NCBI GenBank assembly: GCA_018907035.1 | Contig: JACCIC010000098.1 | Location: 632,501-696,500 of the forward strand | Reading direction: 5' to 3' | Origin: Sycobia sp. Sy_11 | Taxonomy: Eukaryota > Arthropoda > Insecta > Hymenoptera > Epichrysomallidae | DNA: 64,000 bases | Shown: positions 25,269-40,668 of the stretch, in pieces | How the letters are laid out: every line of letters begins with the position of its first letter | Position numbering within the stretch: the first letter of the stretch is position 1 | Made by a program: the position numbers and the translations under genes | Notes under the pieces: model-generated | Seen by the model: the letters and a program-made list of their open reading frames with translations, nothing else | Told to the model about the DNA's origin: nothing | The model's database searches: none

Positions 25269-25780
25269 ATATTAGAGTCGACAAAAATGAAAACTAGAAC
25301 GTTCAGTCAATGACTCAATTATGGTTCTGTTGAAAACAAAAGTTTTGACTGAAAAACAGAATTAAATTGAAATTAAGAGGAAAATTGAGAACTTTTAGAG
25401 ATCGAATCGTTTGCTTCGATGTTCTTGAAAAGTTTGTGATACGCGGATGACAATGAGCCGAGGACTCTATATTTAGATAATAATATGAACCAAACAGCTA
25501 TTTGAAACAATGAGTGAACAGACGAAGGGAGTTTCTACAAGTTTTTTTAGACGTATACATTGCTCGGTGTTTTACGCCGTTCAGTATTCTGAAGCTATAC
25601 TGATTTTATATTTGTTAAATCTATTATAGCGTCATACTTTTCTATACTCCTATTCATTTTGACGGACTTTTAAGGATCTTTTTGAAAAATTTTTCTTCTA
25701 CTTGTTTTTTCTTTGTTTATTTTTTTTAATAGTTTAATATCCGTCAAAGGTCCTCTATCCGTTTTCGATTTCTTATCTAT

Positions 25781-25828
25781 AATCACACAGTATTATAAGA
25801 AAAGAACAATTTATAATACTCTGTGATT
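25781..25828 (+). other. Stem-loop in the CycB3 3' UTR
   Basis: Left arm 25781-25798 pairs with 25811-25828 over 18 positions with one mismatch, around a 12-base loop. It lies 513 bases after the CycB3 stop and before the likely poly-A signal at 25973, so it should be in the mature 3' UTR. Confidence 0.65.
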
Positions 25829-25972
25829 TCACGGAAAAGAAAGAATGAAAATAATAATGTACTAGAATAATATGCGAGGCCTGTATTCTTTCAAGCTGAT
25901 ACTGTCATAGACTAAAAGTGTGGCGCATTGTTATGCAATTTTGTTGCACTTGATACAGACTGATAACGATGA

Positions 25973-25978
25973 AATAAA
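25973..25978 (+). terminator. Candidate poly-A signal of CycB3
   Basis: AATAAA followed within 10 bases by a T-rich stretch, about 705 bases after the stop. Later AATAAA motifs near 26688 and 26806 are alternatives. Confidence 0.45.
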
Positions 25979-27947
25979 TCTACTTTTTTTTATAATATAT
26001 TCTATCTCCTTATTGATGTTGCACAAACTCGATGCAAACGTGAATTTCTTATTTACTTCATTTAGATATACCCAGTGAACGATAAAACACTAATGGTTAT
26101 ATTTTGACTGTCGTGAGATCGATCAAAAAAATATTCTTTAGACTAAATATTATTTTAGCTTTATTCATCGTTGTTCTTTTACTATAAAGAAAATTATGCA
26201 TCGAAGGGTTATGTGACAATTATAAGGAAATTTTTTTTAGAGAGCAAGCAATATCATTTGTATGTGATACGCTAATTGTGAGTTTTCTGATTTTTTTTGT
26301 TGACTTAGTGAAACGTTGCTCTAATTTAGATTTTTAAAAACAGATCTGGAATATCAGAGCACATTATTAAATTTTATTAACTTCCAAATTATTTATTCTA
26401 AATTTTCTTTAGAATATCAAAGCATGATAAAATGTTATAAATGAATTCCAATATAAATTTTTAGTGGTATCGTTCGATTTATGAAAAAATTCTCTACCGA
26501 TGTCATTGTTTAAATCAAACAAATACGCACGTGTAAATAACAAAGCTACCACATTTTTATTACCGAATCATTCACGATGTACATAATGTTATAATATATT
26601 TTTTTACCATCAGTGATTGTACTATTAAATATTTTAGGGCAACAACAAGTGTGTATGTGGATAATTATAAATGTGACTTAATTTAAATAATAAATTTGAC
26701 ATTTGTAATTATCGTTTCCATTTTTTCCTTTGTTTTGCTTTGTCCCATTCAATACTCTTTTCCTCCTTGAAAATATCTTTTTAGAATTAATCTTTATAAT
26801 TAATAAATAAAATAATTTCTTATATATTTACAGTAACATTCGCGTATAATTCTCTTGAGAGCCAGGTACTATATATTCAACTAGAGAGCTTTTAAGAAAG
26901 TACTTACTGGGAATATTTTTTGTTTTTATACTAATGAGTATTTAAATTTCAAATTCTTTGAATATGTTATACATATATATTAAAATGAGATAGTGTAATT
27001 GATTTTAAAAAATAAACTCATTTATTTTCTGAAGAAATAAATAATTTATATTTTTAATGTTTTGAACAATTGATCTAATTATTGTAACATGTGTTAATAG
27101 AACATGTTTTGATAATATAATGTACTTTCTTAAATGCGACGACGAAAACTTCTATTTATATATACACAAGTTAGTTTACTATTTGTGCTTGATTCCATAA
27201 TGCGCACAGAATATGTAGTAGTTATCTCATATACATAAGTATGTAGTCGTGTAAAAACATGTGCATTTTACAATAATTACAGAAATATATAGTAAAGTCA
27301 TTAAATATTTTTTAAAAATAATACATTAATTTTTGTTATCAAAATTCGACTGAAAAAAAAGGTCTATTTTTAATGTTCTTTACGGTCGCTCTTATTTAAT
27401 ATTTTATATTGCTACCTGACAAATATCCTCAGTAAATATGTAAATACTATTGAAAAAATATCAATATCGTCATCTTTCATAAAAGAACGCTTATTTTTTT
27501 TTTTTGTACCTTTCGTTCACAGCTACTTTTGATTCACGAATAACAAATAGAATATTTTAACACGTCAAATAGAAATATCAAGTAGAATAAATGGAGCGTT
27601 ATTTATCGCTGAAAATATTCAACTTTGCAATAATAAATACAATATATTATTTGTTTTCTTTTCACTAAATATCGAATAAGATTTATTCTGCTTGATTTTT
27701 ATACAAACAGAGCCATATTATTATTATTATTATTTTTTTTTTTTAACGATGATACGATTTATCATCATCGCCATCGACTCGATTAAAAACAAAAATAAAT
27801 AGTCCAGTCTCTGACTATCGTATCGACGATTTTCCAAGATATCCGCGTCCTCGACCTACGAAAGTACAAAAGATTCGCGATTAGGCAGCGGGCGCGCGCG
27901 CCCGCCCTGTCGTACAGGCATCCAAACACGAAGTCGTCGAGCCTCGA
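25979..27947. other. Convergent intergenic region between CycB3 and Rubicon
   Basis: AT-rich with no ORF or motif that I recognise. It should contain both 3' ends; a minus-strand AATAAA at about 27680-27685 is a candidate Rubicon signal. Confidence 0.55.
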
Positions 27948-29998
27948 TCACCTGATCGGCGCCGAGGCTGCGGTGGGCGAGTCGCGCTTCGACCTTTGCC
28001 GCGCCTGCAGCCGATGGCACCGCTTGCAGTCGGCCTTCCGCGCGCTCTCCGCCGCCCCGCTGCAGGCCAAGTGGCAGCAGGTGCCGCAATTGTCGCACCT
28101 CGAGACCTTGCTCAGCTCCCATGGATATATCACGTCTTCCGAGTCGCAAAGCTCGCAGACGAAGCCTCGCGCCTGGCACAGCTAGCGTTAAAAAAAAAAA
28201 AAATCAAAAGAATAAAGATGAAGCAAGGACCGATGTTGTGAATAGTTTTGCGAGTAGAGGGATAGTTTTTTATTTATGCATAACTTTAAAAATTAATTAA
28301 ATTGAAATCTAATAATACCTTTTATGGATCTTTTAAATGATATTTAATTTATTGCAAATTTCATCTGTTAGGGCTGCAAATGTTAAGTATCGTTAACATT
28401 ATCAATATTATTAGTAATTAATTAAGATTCTAGAAAATTCATATCGTCCTCCATTTCGTACAGGATCTGAGGATCAGCGTCGTTTAAAAAAATTTTGCAG
28501 CAATGTAAACAAAAGTTAATAATGAGAGCGATTAACGAAGCTTACGAAGTCAAACAAAAAACAGGCCCTCTGCTCGATCGATAATAAGTGAGCCCGTGCA
28601 AAAAAGATCTTTTTTTTTTTTATGTACTGACCACGCACGCGGCAACGTGTTTACAGCATTCCTGAACCAATTTGCCCAGCTCCAAGGGAAGAATTCCAGT
28701 CTTGACTTGCATGAAGTCCTGAATCGAGTAAACGTGCGGATCCGTTATTATGTGACTAGGCTCTCGTTTTAAAGCTTCTTGGGTACTAGAAGGAGAGAGA
28801 AAAAAAAACAGACGCGTATTACATAGGCAAGCTCTTTTTAAGATTATCATCCGTGGCCGGGGTACTCGATCTTACTTTGTGGCGAAGCGACACGTGAACA
28901 GAAAGTCCTTCAGGTAGAACAGCTGAGTGCGCGCGAGCCTCGTGCGTTCCAATTGCTTGATTCGCCGGTAAAGCGACGGATTCAGGTCGCTAACCCGGAA
29001 AAGCGGATCCACGGTCATTTGATCCAGTAGCCGGTACGAGAAATTTGACACGGGATACCTGCGGGAACGTTCGTGGTTTTTACAATGAGAAGAAAAGACA
29101 CTCGCCTCATGTATATATATATGACATACATGGATATTTGGCGGATCGCGCGCGGTCAATTCCCGAGTTTACCTGTTAAAATCCCATTTCGACAAAATCT
29201 TCCCGGGTATTAAGGTCACTTGGTTGGTGTGGCAGCCGGTGCAGAAATATCTGCCCAGATATTCGCAGTAGCGAAATCTGTTTGCGTACTCGACCGCCAC
29301 CTTCATTCCGCAGCCGGCGCATCGGTAATTCTGCTTTGCGATCAGGATTCGCCGCCTGCAACGATATACAGTTATGGAGCGAGAATAAACATGTGTGATA
29401 TAAATAAATCATCTTTTTCTTCGATTGAAAATCCGAAATCTCAATTTAGAGGTAAATAGTGTAACGGCCGCGCCGCGCCGGCGGTTCCCGAACACGCCTT
29501 CGTGGCGCTACCGCGCCACTTAATAAAGATTGAAAAGACTTGTTGAGATTTCATGATTCGCACTATTCATATATTTTTAATTAAAATTTACTCTCGGCAT
29601 TAACTTTCTAGTAAATGTGTATACATATATATATATATATAAATTACTGTGCTTTCCAGAGAAAACAAGGGGAAAAAGTATTTTATCAACTATCGGTGCA
29701 TTCAGCAGCCATTTAGCATAGAAAAAAATGCATTATATGCTATGTATTTATATATATATATTACTTCTTGAATATCGAGATTTAATACGGATTCAATATT
29801 ATTCTTAATTATTTTCTTACACTGGTGGTGGATGTGCCGTGAAAATAATCTGCGGCCTTGGCGGAGCCCATTCTATTGTTCCCCGAAGTGAAACCGAATT
29901 GCCGCTTTCGGCGTCGTCTGGACTTACAGGCCAACTTTTTGGTAACGGCAAAAGCTGTGGAACAGGAAATGGATTATTTTGTAAATGGAAGCATAGGT

Positions 29999-30067
<69 letters not shown>

Positions 30068-32422
30068 CTGAGAAAGGGAGAGAGAAAATTTCTTAAATGT
30101 AATGAAATATGCCAATATTTAAATCGAATGGTTAGAATAATTAAACGAAAAATATTTTCCCGAATAATAAATACATATTTCGAATATTTTCAACGCAGAA
30201 TTAGGAAACGTTGTATCCAGCTATATAAGAAATTATTGTCTGGGTATTATAGAAGAAAACTTATTTTATGCATTATATTTCATTTCATAGTATTCTGTGA
30301 AAGGAAAAAAAACCATCAAATTTGATATATATAATAATAAACAAGTAAACAGTCTGCAATAAATTTATAATGAAGTAACTAAATAATTCATTTTTTAATT
30401 TTTCAATTCATTTTCATTACTCTGATATTCGATTAACTTTCATTTTTAAAAATTTCTTTACAGCCATATTTCCAATCCCCGTGATACAGGACTCAATCCA
30501 GTTTATACGATATAGAGGGGGTTGAAGAGCCGCACAGCCTTGCCTGTGTATAGATACCATCCAATGGCATTGTATAGAGAGCAAACGTATATGTAGCTGT
30601 CCTCACAATTGTATATAGGTCATATATATGTGTATACCGCATCGAAATCCCAACCGTTAGCCATATAACGCACAATACGAAGGCGCAAGTTAAAACCTGT
30701 CGCGCCATTGTACGGGTCTATATATATATATATATGTTCGAGGGGCGGTTAGAAATCAGTTGAAATCCGTGCGCGATGCGACTTGTTCCGTGGAGTACCG
30801 TTGAAACCCCCCTCCCTGCCAAACTCACCAAATTACCGGAGTAATTCGGAAATAAGTGTCAAACCGCTTCGAGTGGGCGGACATGAGCCCCGGGAAAACA
30901 ACGGCAAAGCCTTATTATACCGGAGAAAGCGGTACCCCCTATATAGGGATTTTCTCGTAAAGAAAAATCTCGTAGAAAATGCTTGTAAAATCCCACAATT
31001 GTCACGGTATACATACATCCAGCCTGCATTGTACCGACAGTGACAGTTTAATAAGCTCTCATTGTGAACTTCCTCGTTTTCGTCTATAATCGTGGTTCAT
31101 TGTCGACAGAGCCAAGGAGGCATAAACTTGTCGAAAGAAATCACGGATCGATGTTATTATTGGTTTTCCAACGCGGGCGATGACGTAAATTTTTTTCTTC
31201 TTTTTTTTGGTAACTATTATAGCCAAACTTACAGTGATGTAGAGTATTATCTGGTATTACTGTATTAATCAGGTTTGAAACTTGGATAGATTGTTTTTAT
31301 TGCATAGCATCAATACTACAAAGGCAAAAAACCTTTGAAGATTCGCTCTTATTGTCATACTTGTTTTTTTCATACTTATTTTGCAAATTTGTTGTGTTTT
31401 TTACTTTTCATTTCTTTCAACAGCAGAAGGAGAAGAAGCAGAAGAGAAAAAACTCAATCCAACATCGTTAGAAGAACACGTACACAGAGAAAAAATATCT
31501 GTTATTAAATAAATACTTTCTTGTTTTGTCCAAGTAAATTATTTTCTGAAATTGAGAAAGCATCTTCTTAAATCAAGGAAGTATATACGTAATGCAAGAA
31601 GAATTCATTTGAATCAAATCAAGTCGTCTTGAATCGAATGAATATTTTTTTGATTTAAGAAAACGATTTACTTGGTACAGAACAAGTAAATATTTACTTG
31701 ATATCGGAAAATATTTTTTTCAGTGTAGAAAACCAATGCTATTTGCATTGATGTTTACACGAACGACAGTTATTGATATTTATATCTACCCTTATCTCGC
31801 GCTCACCCCCCCTCCCTCTTCATATTATCGTTTAATTTCAAATCAATTAAGACACGCGTCGAAGGCACTTCCTAGTTTGCATAAATTCATATACATTACA
31901 ATAAGAGTTTCCTCGTTAATCTCATTGATATATATCAGGATAACGAAGAAACAAACAATATATATAAAAAAAAAAAAAAAGAAAAAAAAAACAATATCTC
32001 TGTACAAATATACATATATACAAACTTGCTGGGGCGCATCCTGCTCGGACACGAGCCACTTGAGCTCGCTTGCGCGGGGCAGATGCTTCTCGCTAAATTT
32101 GCTAATTAGCGATAATGCGACGCCCTCGGCTGACATAATACTGTCGGTCAGGTTCGACTCGTTGCCGGCCGCGTGCTTGGCAGGCGACGACTTGAACAGA
32201 TCGGCCTCGGAGTACAGTGACGCCATCGACACTGATAATCCTAAAAATAAATCGTCGGCCGGTGCCGTTAATTGATTGTGCATATAAATATAATAAATAC
32301 GAGAGCGACCTTATAGCCTTATGCATGCACGCATCGCGCATCTATATATTGCGGAACGTCGCGTCGTCGCGCGGTCGTTCTTGCGCGCCTGTTGTTTAAG
32401 AGGAGATACGCGCATTTTTTTT

Positions 32423-32453
<31 letters not shown>

Positions 32454-34653
32454 GTTTCGTACGTTTTACGTAATTTTTCGAAGGACCGATGAAGAACCGA
32501 CGAGGGGCAGAGGCTGCGCGTGACGTTAAGAGGAGGACGAAACGCGATCGATGCACAACAATCGCGGCGAGCCCGATTGTTCCGAGGCGCGTTCGAAATA
32601 TTCGCGTTTATTAGTAGTTCTCTTTGCGTATGGGAAATATACGGCTCGGTAATTATTTGTATATAGAAAGCGAATGACGAGCAAGGAAATTTATAGAACT
32701 GATTAACAATAAAGGAAATATCGATTTTTTTTTTTTTTTTTTTTTAAATTTTTGTTTAAAGACGTTACTAAAGGTATTACGAAATAATTTAGTGCGATTT
32801 ATATAATTTGTATTATATAGAAATATGTATTAATATATCTACGAATTAGTAACGATTAATAAAAATAATGAGACAATGAAGATATTGAGCCGCTACAATG
32901 ATCGAACCAACGTTATGGCAGTGCTGATGTAAATGTAAAAATTATTGCTATAGAATATACCAATGATAAGAGATTGTACTTCTCTCGCGAAAAAGCGCCG
33001 CTTTATACAGGTTATTTGATTCGACGCGCTAATTTTCAATGTACTTTTAAATAAAAAAATAAAAAAAAATTATGCGCTGAAAAAAATTACTTCCCACATT
33101 GGTTATGTGTAATTGAAGTTTATATGAAGTTGAATCGCTGTTAAAAGTTGCTTTAATAATTACTCTTTTTTTTATTTATTGATTGATTTTTAAATTGGAA
33201 ATATCCTTCTAATTCTTTTTTCTTCTCTCTTTTTTTTTTTGTTTTTAAGCAACTTTAAACACGTGCGGTCTAAGCAATAATAAAAACCAAAAAAAAAAAA
33301 AAAAAAAATAGCATCAGACGTATATAAATCCATACGAATCCTAACTACCGGAGTTCTTAAGCTGCGACAAATCCCCAGCGTCGTCCATTTCGTAATCGTC
33401 GACGTCGTCCGTGGAGATGCTGTCGGAGGGCGTGCCCGGGGACGTGGACATCGGACTGACGCTCTGATCCGTCGTGGTCGCTTTCAACAGAGACAGAGAG
33501 AAAGCAAACATGCATTTTTCGTTTTACAAGGGTATGTGGGTGTGTAGGGGGGGGGGGCGATGGGCTGCCTGGTATATGTATCACGTATATGTATACATAC
33601 ATGATAGTAAATATACAAAAACATACGTTACAGATCACATTATCAGTAATAAAACGGTTCCTGATTAGTGCCATTCTGTTATTTTTTTCCGACATATATT
33701 TTTTTATTCAAAAAAAAAAATGTATTCTGACCGACCCGAATTGACGTCGATAATGCGAAGGAGTTGTTTTTTGTTTTTTTTTCTTTAATTAACAAAAAAG
33801 GTATAATTTATCATATAATACATTACTCCTTTGATGATTTCGAGATAATTCAATGATGCTTCATTCATATGTAAATTTAAACGTTTTATGATTCAGAATG
33901 GAAAATCGGCATATATATAGTCGGATTAAAATTACTTAATATTATTTTTTAACAATTTACATCCAAATATATATTGGACTTGTCTATTAATATTGTATAT
34001 TAGTCTAAAACTATTTAACATTATTTTCTAACTATTAATAATATAGTATGAAATTTTTTCTTACTATTGAAATTTCTAACTATTAAAAATATAGTATTAG
34101 AACGTATGGTAATGAAAATTTTAATTAATTCCTCGAGTATAATTATTAAATATTGAAATTAACTCAAAAACTAACACCGCGTTTTAAGCAATTATCCTTT
34201 ATATTAACAACGTAACTAGCGCATGAATTTTTTTCTTATTTCGACACAAACTATATATATCATTTATAAATACAAAAGTTCAGTTTTATAGATTTAAATA
34301 AAATGTTCTATATATTATTTGTAAACATGTAAAGACTGGTTGCCACTTTGTTATTGCAATTATTGCCAATTCGGGTCCGCTATGATATTTATTAGCTTTG
34401 TCCGTATAATAGCTATATACCGTGATGAAAAATTTAATATTTATAAAATTTATTGAAAGTCCCTCCAGTAAATTATTTATTTTAATAACACGTTTGCGTC
34501 AAATCAAATAAAATTTTCCAGAATTAATGAAATTTTATATTTTATCAAATAAATTTCTCTGGAATTAACTAAATATTCCTTAAATTCAATAAAAAATATC
34601 TTAATTTTTAGGCAAATTTAGATAGCATTTATTCAAATCCACAATTTTTAAAA

Positions 34654-34699
<46 letters not shown>

Positions 34700-34950
34700 C
34701 TCAATTAATTTTATGTGTGTGTGTGTGTAGATATATTTATCTCACTGTCGGTCTTGCCGTCGCTGAGTAGCTCGCGGGTCCACGCGGAGCTCCCCTTCCG
34801 CCGCTCCTCCTGGCGCTGGCGCCGGCGCATCCGGATTCGCTGCTTGAGATTGTTGATCTCCTCGTCGCTCTCCTCCACCGTCTCGTCCTCTAGGCGCAGC
34901 TGCTTGTTGCATTTGATCTGTATAGGGCAGAGGATTAGTGATTGACGAAT

Positions 34951-34984
<34 letters not shown>

Positions 34985-37900
34985 CATAGTTTACGCAATT
35001 AGTTGATAAGTATAATCAGTAATAAACATATAATTATATGCTCGGATATATATATGTATATATATTAGATAAAAAAAAAAATTAAATTACGGGAAGGCAT
35101 GGCTTTTTTGAATATGTTGTGAATAATTTATATATTTTAAAAATCTTTATTGCATTTTATTTTATAATTTGAAATATGCGTTTTGTATTTTATCCAAATC
35201 GATGGTAATTGATCTTTGGCTCTATGCAGCACCCCCTCCCCCCTCGATGATCTAATACAATTTCAGAAAATGTAAATATTTTAATTTTCTAACTGTTTCC
35301 GAAGATGAAACATCCATGTAATTATAATATCTAAAAAGAGGCTTCAATTGTCGATCTCACGTTTTGAATTAGAAAAATTCGTAATTTCTTCCGAGTCTAC
35401 TTCTTCGCCGATGTAATAAAATGGTCCACATCGTACAATAGTCACGGCAATTTGATATTACCAAGTTTGGAAAACTAAACATGTCCCTTAATAGATTAGG
35501 TTGGGAATTTAGATTTAATATTTAAATTTGGTATCGACAAGTTTTTGCACGGATTACGTCTATATTATGTAATATATATAGCTACAATATATAAAGCTAC
35601 AAGATATACCTTCCTACGCCCCTGAGCAGATGCGGAGATGGTGATATGTTTTAGTATCTTATAGGATTCCCCTAATTATCTCCACGCCTCATTTTCTCAT
35701 ACAATAGTCTTCCTTTCGAATTTTTAACGTCTTCCGCATCATCATCGCGTAATTCACGAACCATCAAACCAAATCACACTATATCTATCACGCTATGTAT
35801 AATATAATACTCTAATGCAATTTGACGTTTTTTTTTATTCATCGTCAGCATAATCAATGGATAATATATGCTATAGTAAAATCGAGTTTCGGCATCACTC
35901 GCACAAAATCATTATCACATAATAATATAACGTATATACGCATATATGATTAATGTATCATACATTTGCGCACCACTGCATTTTCACGTAATCGTCCATT
36001 CTAGAGTGCAAACATTTATTTTTGTTTTTTTTTTTTTTTTTTTTTTTTTAACAAGTCGCATTATTACTTTTTTTCCGCTTTATCAGCAAGCGTGCGGTTA
36101 TTCGTACGTACGCAATAGTAAGTAGAAACATCCAGCTTTTCTATATAGATAAGTATATCACAAGTTGGGGAAGTAAATCTGATTATAGTCGTATATAAAA
36201 TGAAATATTTTTATAATATTTTTTATAATGTTTCAAAATTTCATGCAAATTAATAAATCTTTTTATCTGTCATTTAGTCCTTTTAATAAACTAAAATAAT
36301 ATGATTATCACCATCATCTAAAATCTGAAATATAAACTCCTGCAACATTATTATAAAATCAAAATGAATTTTATTAGTAAAGGTAATACTGAATAATGAA
36401 AGAAATACTGAAAGTAATACTGAAATAATAATATCTCCAATGGTCGCATTTTACAGATGAAGAATTAATTGTTCGTGAAGAGACCAGCGAGATTGATCTT
36501 TATTAATTAAAATCAAGTTTTTCGCGAGATTTGTGCATTATATCGATTCTACGTAAGTAGAATTCTCAAAATTTTCACGTGAGATTATTTTTTAAAATTG
36601 AGAAATCACATCAACATCTTCAATTGGCTTGCCAGTCAAAGAGATGCTGCAAGAATAAATATTCTTGTTTTTGATTTTTAATATGGATTATAATAATGTA
36701 TAAAAATTAATATACAATAACTCTTTTAATTCGTTTCCAATTCAGTTTGATTTTTTAATAATATTTTTATTTTTCATATCTATTAGAATTAACCTTCAAT
36801 CACGAAAACACGTCATTTTTTAACAGGGACAATTAAATATCTTTTTTCACGAATCAAGATAATATATCGTGAAAAATATAAATAAAAAGTCTAAATAATT
36901 ACTTAGTTTCTTCATTTAGATCTTCAGTTGCTATATAAAATAGTTAAATTGAACATTTTTGAAAAAGCACGAAATGTCATATAGATATACTAATCATGTA
37001 ATAGGTACTATTTCAAAAATACTTTTCGACAAAAATTCGATTCGCAATTTTCGTTGGTTTTGTTCTTAAAAATTTATAGTTTTGTTTTATAAGACATTTA
37101 AGACTATGACTGTAGGTAATTATCCAGTAATTTGAATTGTGTTCGAAGCACCTTTAAAATTATAACGTCAATACACACTTATAGACAATGTATTTTTCGA
37201 AAATATCAATAATTATTTGGTATATTTACTAAAAAAGAACTTGAATTAGCGTGGTATTTCTTCACTAAATAATGCATAGACAGATTCGATAGAATAGAGC
37301 AAACGGGAGCAAACGCTGCATCTTACTTTCATATACGTATTATCTATCATAGCAAACTTGGCCACCTAAGTTTAAAATTCGCCATAATAAGGATATTGAA
37401 GTAGTTAATTTAAATGTATTAAACTGATTACCGCCAAAACGAGCCCTGTACAATTACGATTTTATTTACCCGTGCTATTTTTCCAATTCAATATTTGTAC
37501 TTCTTTACATATAATTCAAGTATAGTCAATGAATTTTGGACGTTCATAATACATAAGACAAGCACGACGAATTCATTTCACAATGCAGGATAAACGGGGA
37601 AAAGTGACACAACTCAATTCCAAAATCGATGATTCCTTATACGAATTGGACTACAGTCTTTATTATAAAAAAATAAAACGTGTTATAGTTTTAGTAAAAA
37701 AATAAATAAGTAAAAAAATAAAAACATGAAGTGTTAACTCGTCTTCGATGGGACAACCCGTGTAGAAATATCCTCGAAATATCCCCCGTGCAAGCTAAAT
37801 TCTGGTTGATAATACCGCTAACTTTCTCACATAATACTCTAATAAATCTAGTTAGATTTACTTAACTTTTTTCCATATAGAAAAGATAAGGAAACGATAG

Positions 37901-40621
37901 GAATTTCGATTTTGAATCTACGGGAACCTTCTTTCATTTTTTTTTTTATAATAGGAATAAGTTAGGATTTCCTAGCTGGGATCCTAAAAAATATTCGGTG
38001 GTCCGCGCTTTATGTATAATCGAGTTGCTATGTATATCTGTTTGAAGTCTACTAACGTTGAAACCGTCGATATGTAATATATATAATAAATAAAATATAA
38101 TTCGAAATTACTGAAATTTTGAAATAATGCTTACAGAATACGGAAAATAGTTTCGGACAATTACAATTTTCGTGCAATGAACGCTATATATATAGATGTA
38201 TATATATAGATGTATATATACTGTTTACGCAATCTGACAACGGTATCAGTGTATGAACTATTGATTACCTAACGTATCCAATTGATCCGAAAGTAATTCA
38301 AATACCTTTAGACGTATTTTGAATTTTTTTGTTACAACAAATTAATAATGCCATGCGGTATTCCACTTGCTGAAAATAAAACATCGTCAATATTTTTCAT
38401 TCTTAACGTCTCGCTTTAACGCTGTAACTAAACTTTGCAAATTTATTGTACGCGCGATAAGTAAGCGGGAATTTTTTGCAGCATATTTTAGACATTTATT
38501 TATACACAGAAATTTATTTACATGCTATATTTTGGCGTTATCTACGAAACGATAGACCGTAATGTGGATAGAATTTACCTGTTAAAATTGTACTCACAAT
38601 TTCTGACAAATCGCAATAAATCATCGGATGATAACGATGATCTAATTTATATCAGATAACGTATATATGACTTAATTTTTCTCACTGTTTTTCCCAGCAG
38701 CGACATTTAAATGAATTGCTATTCAAGTACTTTTAAGTAGATAAATTTGTTTTAATCTAATGAAAGAAAAACAAGGTATACGAAAACGGGAAATTGTGTC
38801 ATGGAAAATCAATTGTTAATAATAAAACGAATTGTAACTATATTTTCTACTACGATATTCACTATCATTTGTATATTTAATATTTTTTAACCACGTAAAT
38901 AGGGATAAACGTAAAGATTATGCCATTAAATCAATTATTTTGTAAATATTTTAGTGAAAGATAATCTGTGCAATTTATTCGTAGTTCTAGAGAGGTATTA
39001 GACGTTTTAAATATTAAGCATGCCCCGTGATATTATTAAAAAGTTATTCGATTATTTGTTTGCAAAAACTTGCCCCTACAATCAGACGCTGTCGCATAAA
39101 GCTATGTGTAAACAGAGATTGGGTATATTATCAAAGTTTTTAATAGCGCTCAAATTGATTCAGCAAGTATAATATCTCAAATTGAAATTAAAGATATAAA
39201 CGATATTAAATAAACTGGTGCCAAAATAGCATAATTAGAGACAATATAATATATTTACAAAAAAATTGATTATGCTGAATTATTAATTTATTATAATCAT
39301 TTATTTAAAATTACTATGTTTAAATTTAAATTTAATTTAATTTAACTTTATATCTTTGAAACGTTATTAATTTAAAAATGCTAATCAATGTATATTATAT
39401 TTAAAGAAAAGTCAGTGAAACGACAAATAAGAAGTATGAAAAATCTAAAAAATGCAAAGATTTTTAGTCAATATACATTTGTAAGCAAATTAAACGTTGG
39501 CATTAAAGTAAGGATATCCTGAGGTATCAGATTCAAACAACGAATCTAAATAATTACATTATTAGGATTGATAAGTTCTCATGACATACAAGCGTCTCCA
39601 TGGGTACGTCCGTAAAATTTAATTTGTCAGAACAGAGGACTAAAAAAAGTACGTAAAAGTAAACAACTTGAACTACATAATCCGCAAATTTAAATCGCAG
39701 GCGACTACGCACGCACAAATGGACAGTTATACCACCGACCTGCTCGATGGCAGCGATCATTGCCTCGGAAATACTGAAGTGCGCGTTCTCCCTGTCCAGC
39801 TCGGCGTTCGCCCTGGCGAACTGCGACGAGGACAGAAAGCTGGTCAGGCTCTGGCCCTCCTTGGGCTTGGGAAAGTAGCCGGTTGCCATCGGCAGCACGC
39901 TGCTCCCGCCGTCCTCGATGAAGCTCTTCTTCGGCGTGCGCACGTCCTTCTGGCCCTCGACCTCGAAGCTCCAGGAGCTCGAGAACTCGGGCGCCGAGCC
40001 CGCCACGGAAGAGGCCCTGCGCTTGGGCTTGGGCGGCACCATCACCACCGAGCCCGTCGCGCTGTAATTCGAGCTGATCGACGCCGCGTCCTTGTTATCC
40101 TGCTGGCCGGTCAGCGAGTCCTCGTAATTGAGGGTGTCCGAGCTGCCGCTGCTCGCACGGGCGTCCTTCGACTTGCAGTTCAGACCACGGATTTTACGGC
40201 CCTTTCTCAGCGTGTACTTCGACTTGGCTGTAACAAATACAACGATCGCTTTCAATCGAGCAATTTATCCTTTTGCAATGCTGTGCATAAAATCAGATTT
40301 TTTTTTTTTAACATTTAACAAGGGATATCGTGTTAATTCCAATGAAGAATTAATATAAGAACATTATGGTCTCGAAATTCTATCTTCATTCGTAGAGAAA
40401 GAAAAAACCATATAAATTTTAAATAAATGTTTTTATTTTTAATATAGATTTTATCTTTCATAGTAAATTATATAAAGGTGGATATTGATGGTTACTGAAT
40501 AAATAATAAAAAAAAACTTAATTCTTTTCTTTTTAATATTAACAGCTAAAATATCAAAATATCATCCTCTTCAGTCACGATTGTCTAAAATATCCTAACA
40601 CATAACTACTGAAATACTGTC

Positions 40622-40668
<47 letters not shown>

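Noticed and set aside
27948..28181. An independent small zinc-finger gene
   Set aside because: It is the last exon of Rubicon: CQARGFVC..C and RLQAR follow in frame from the exon at 28632-28785.
39668..40318. Plus-strand ORF of 216 codons
   Set aside because: It is antisense to Rubicon exon 5 and has no recognisable domain.
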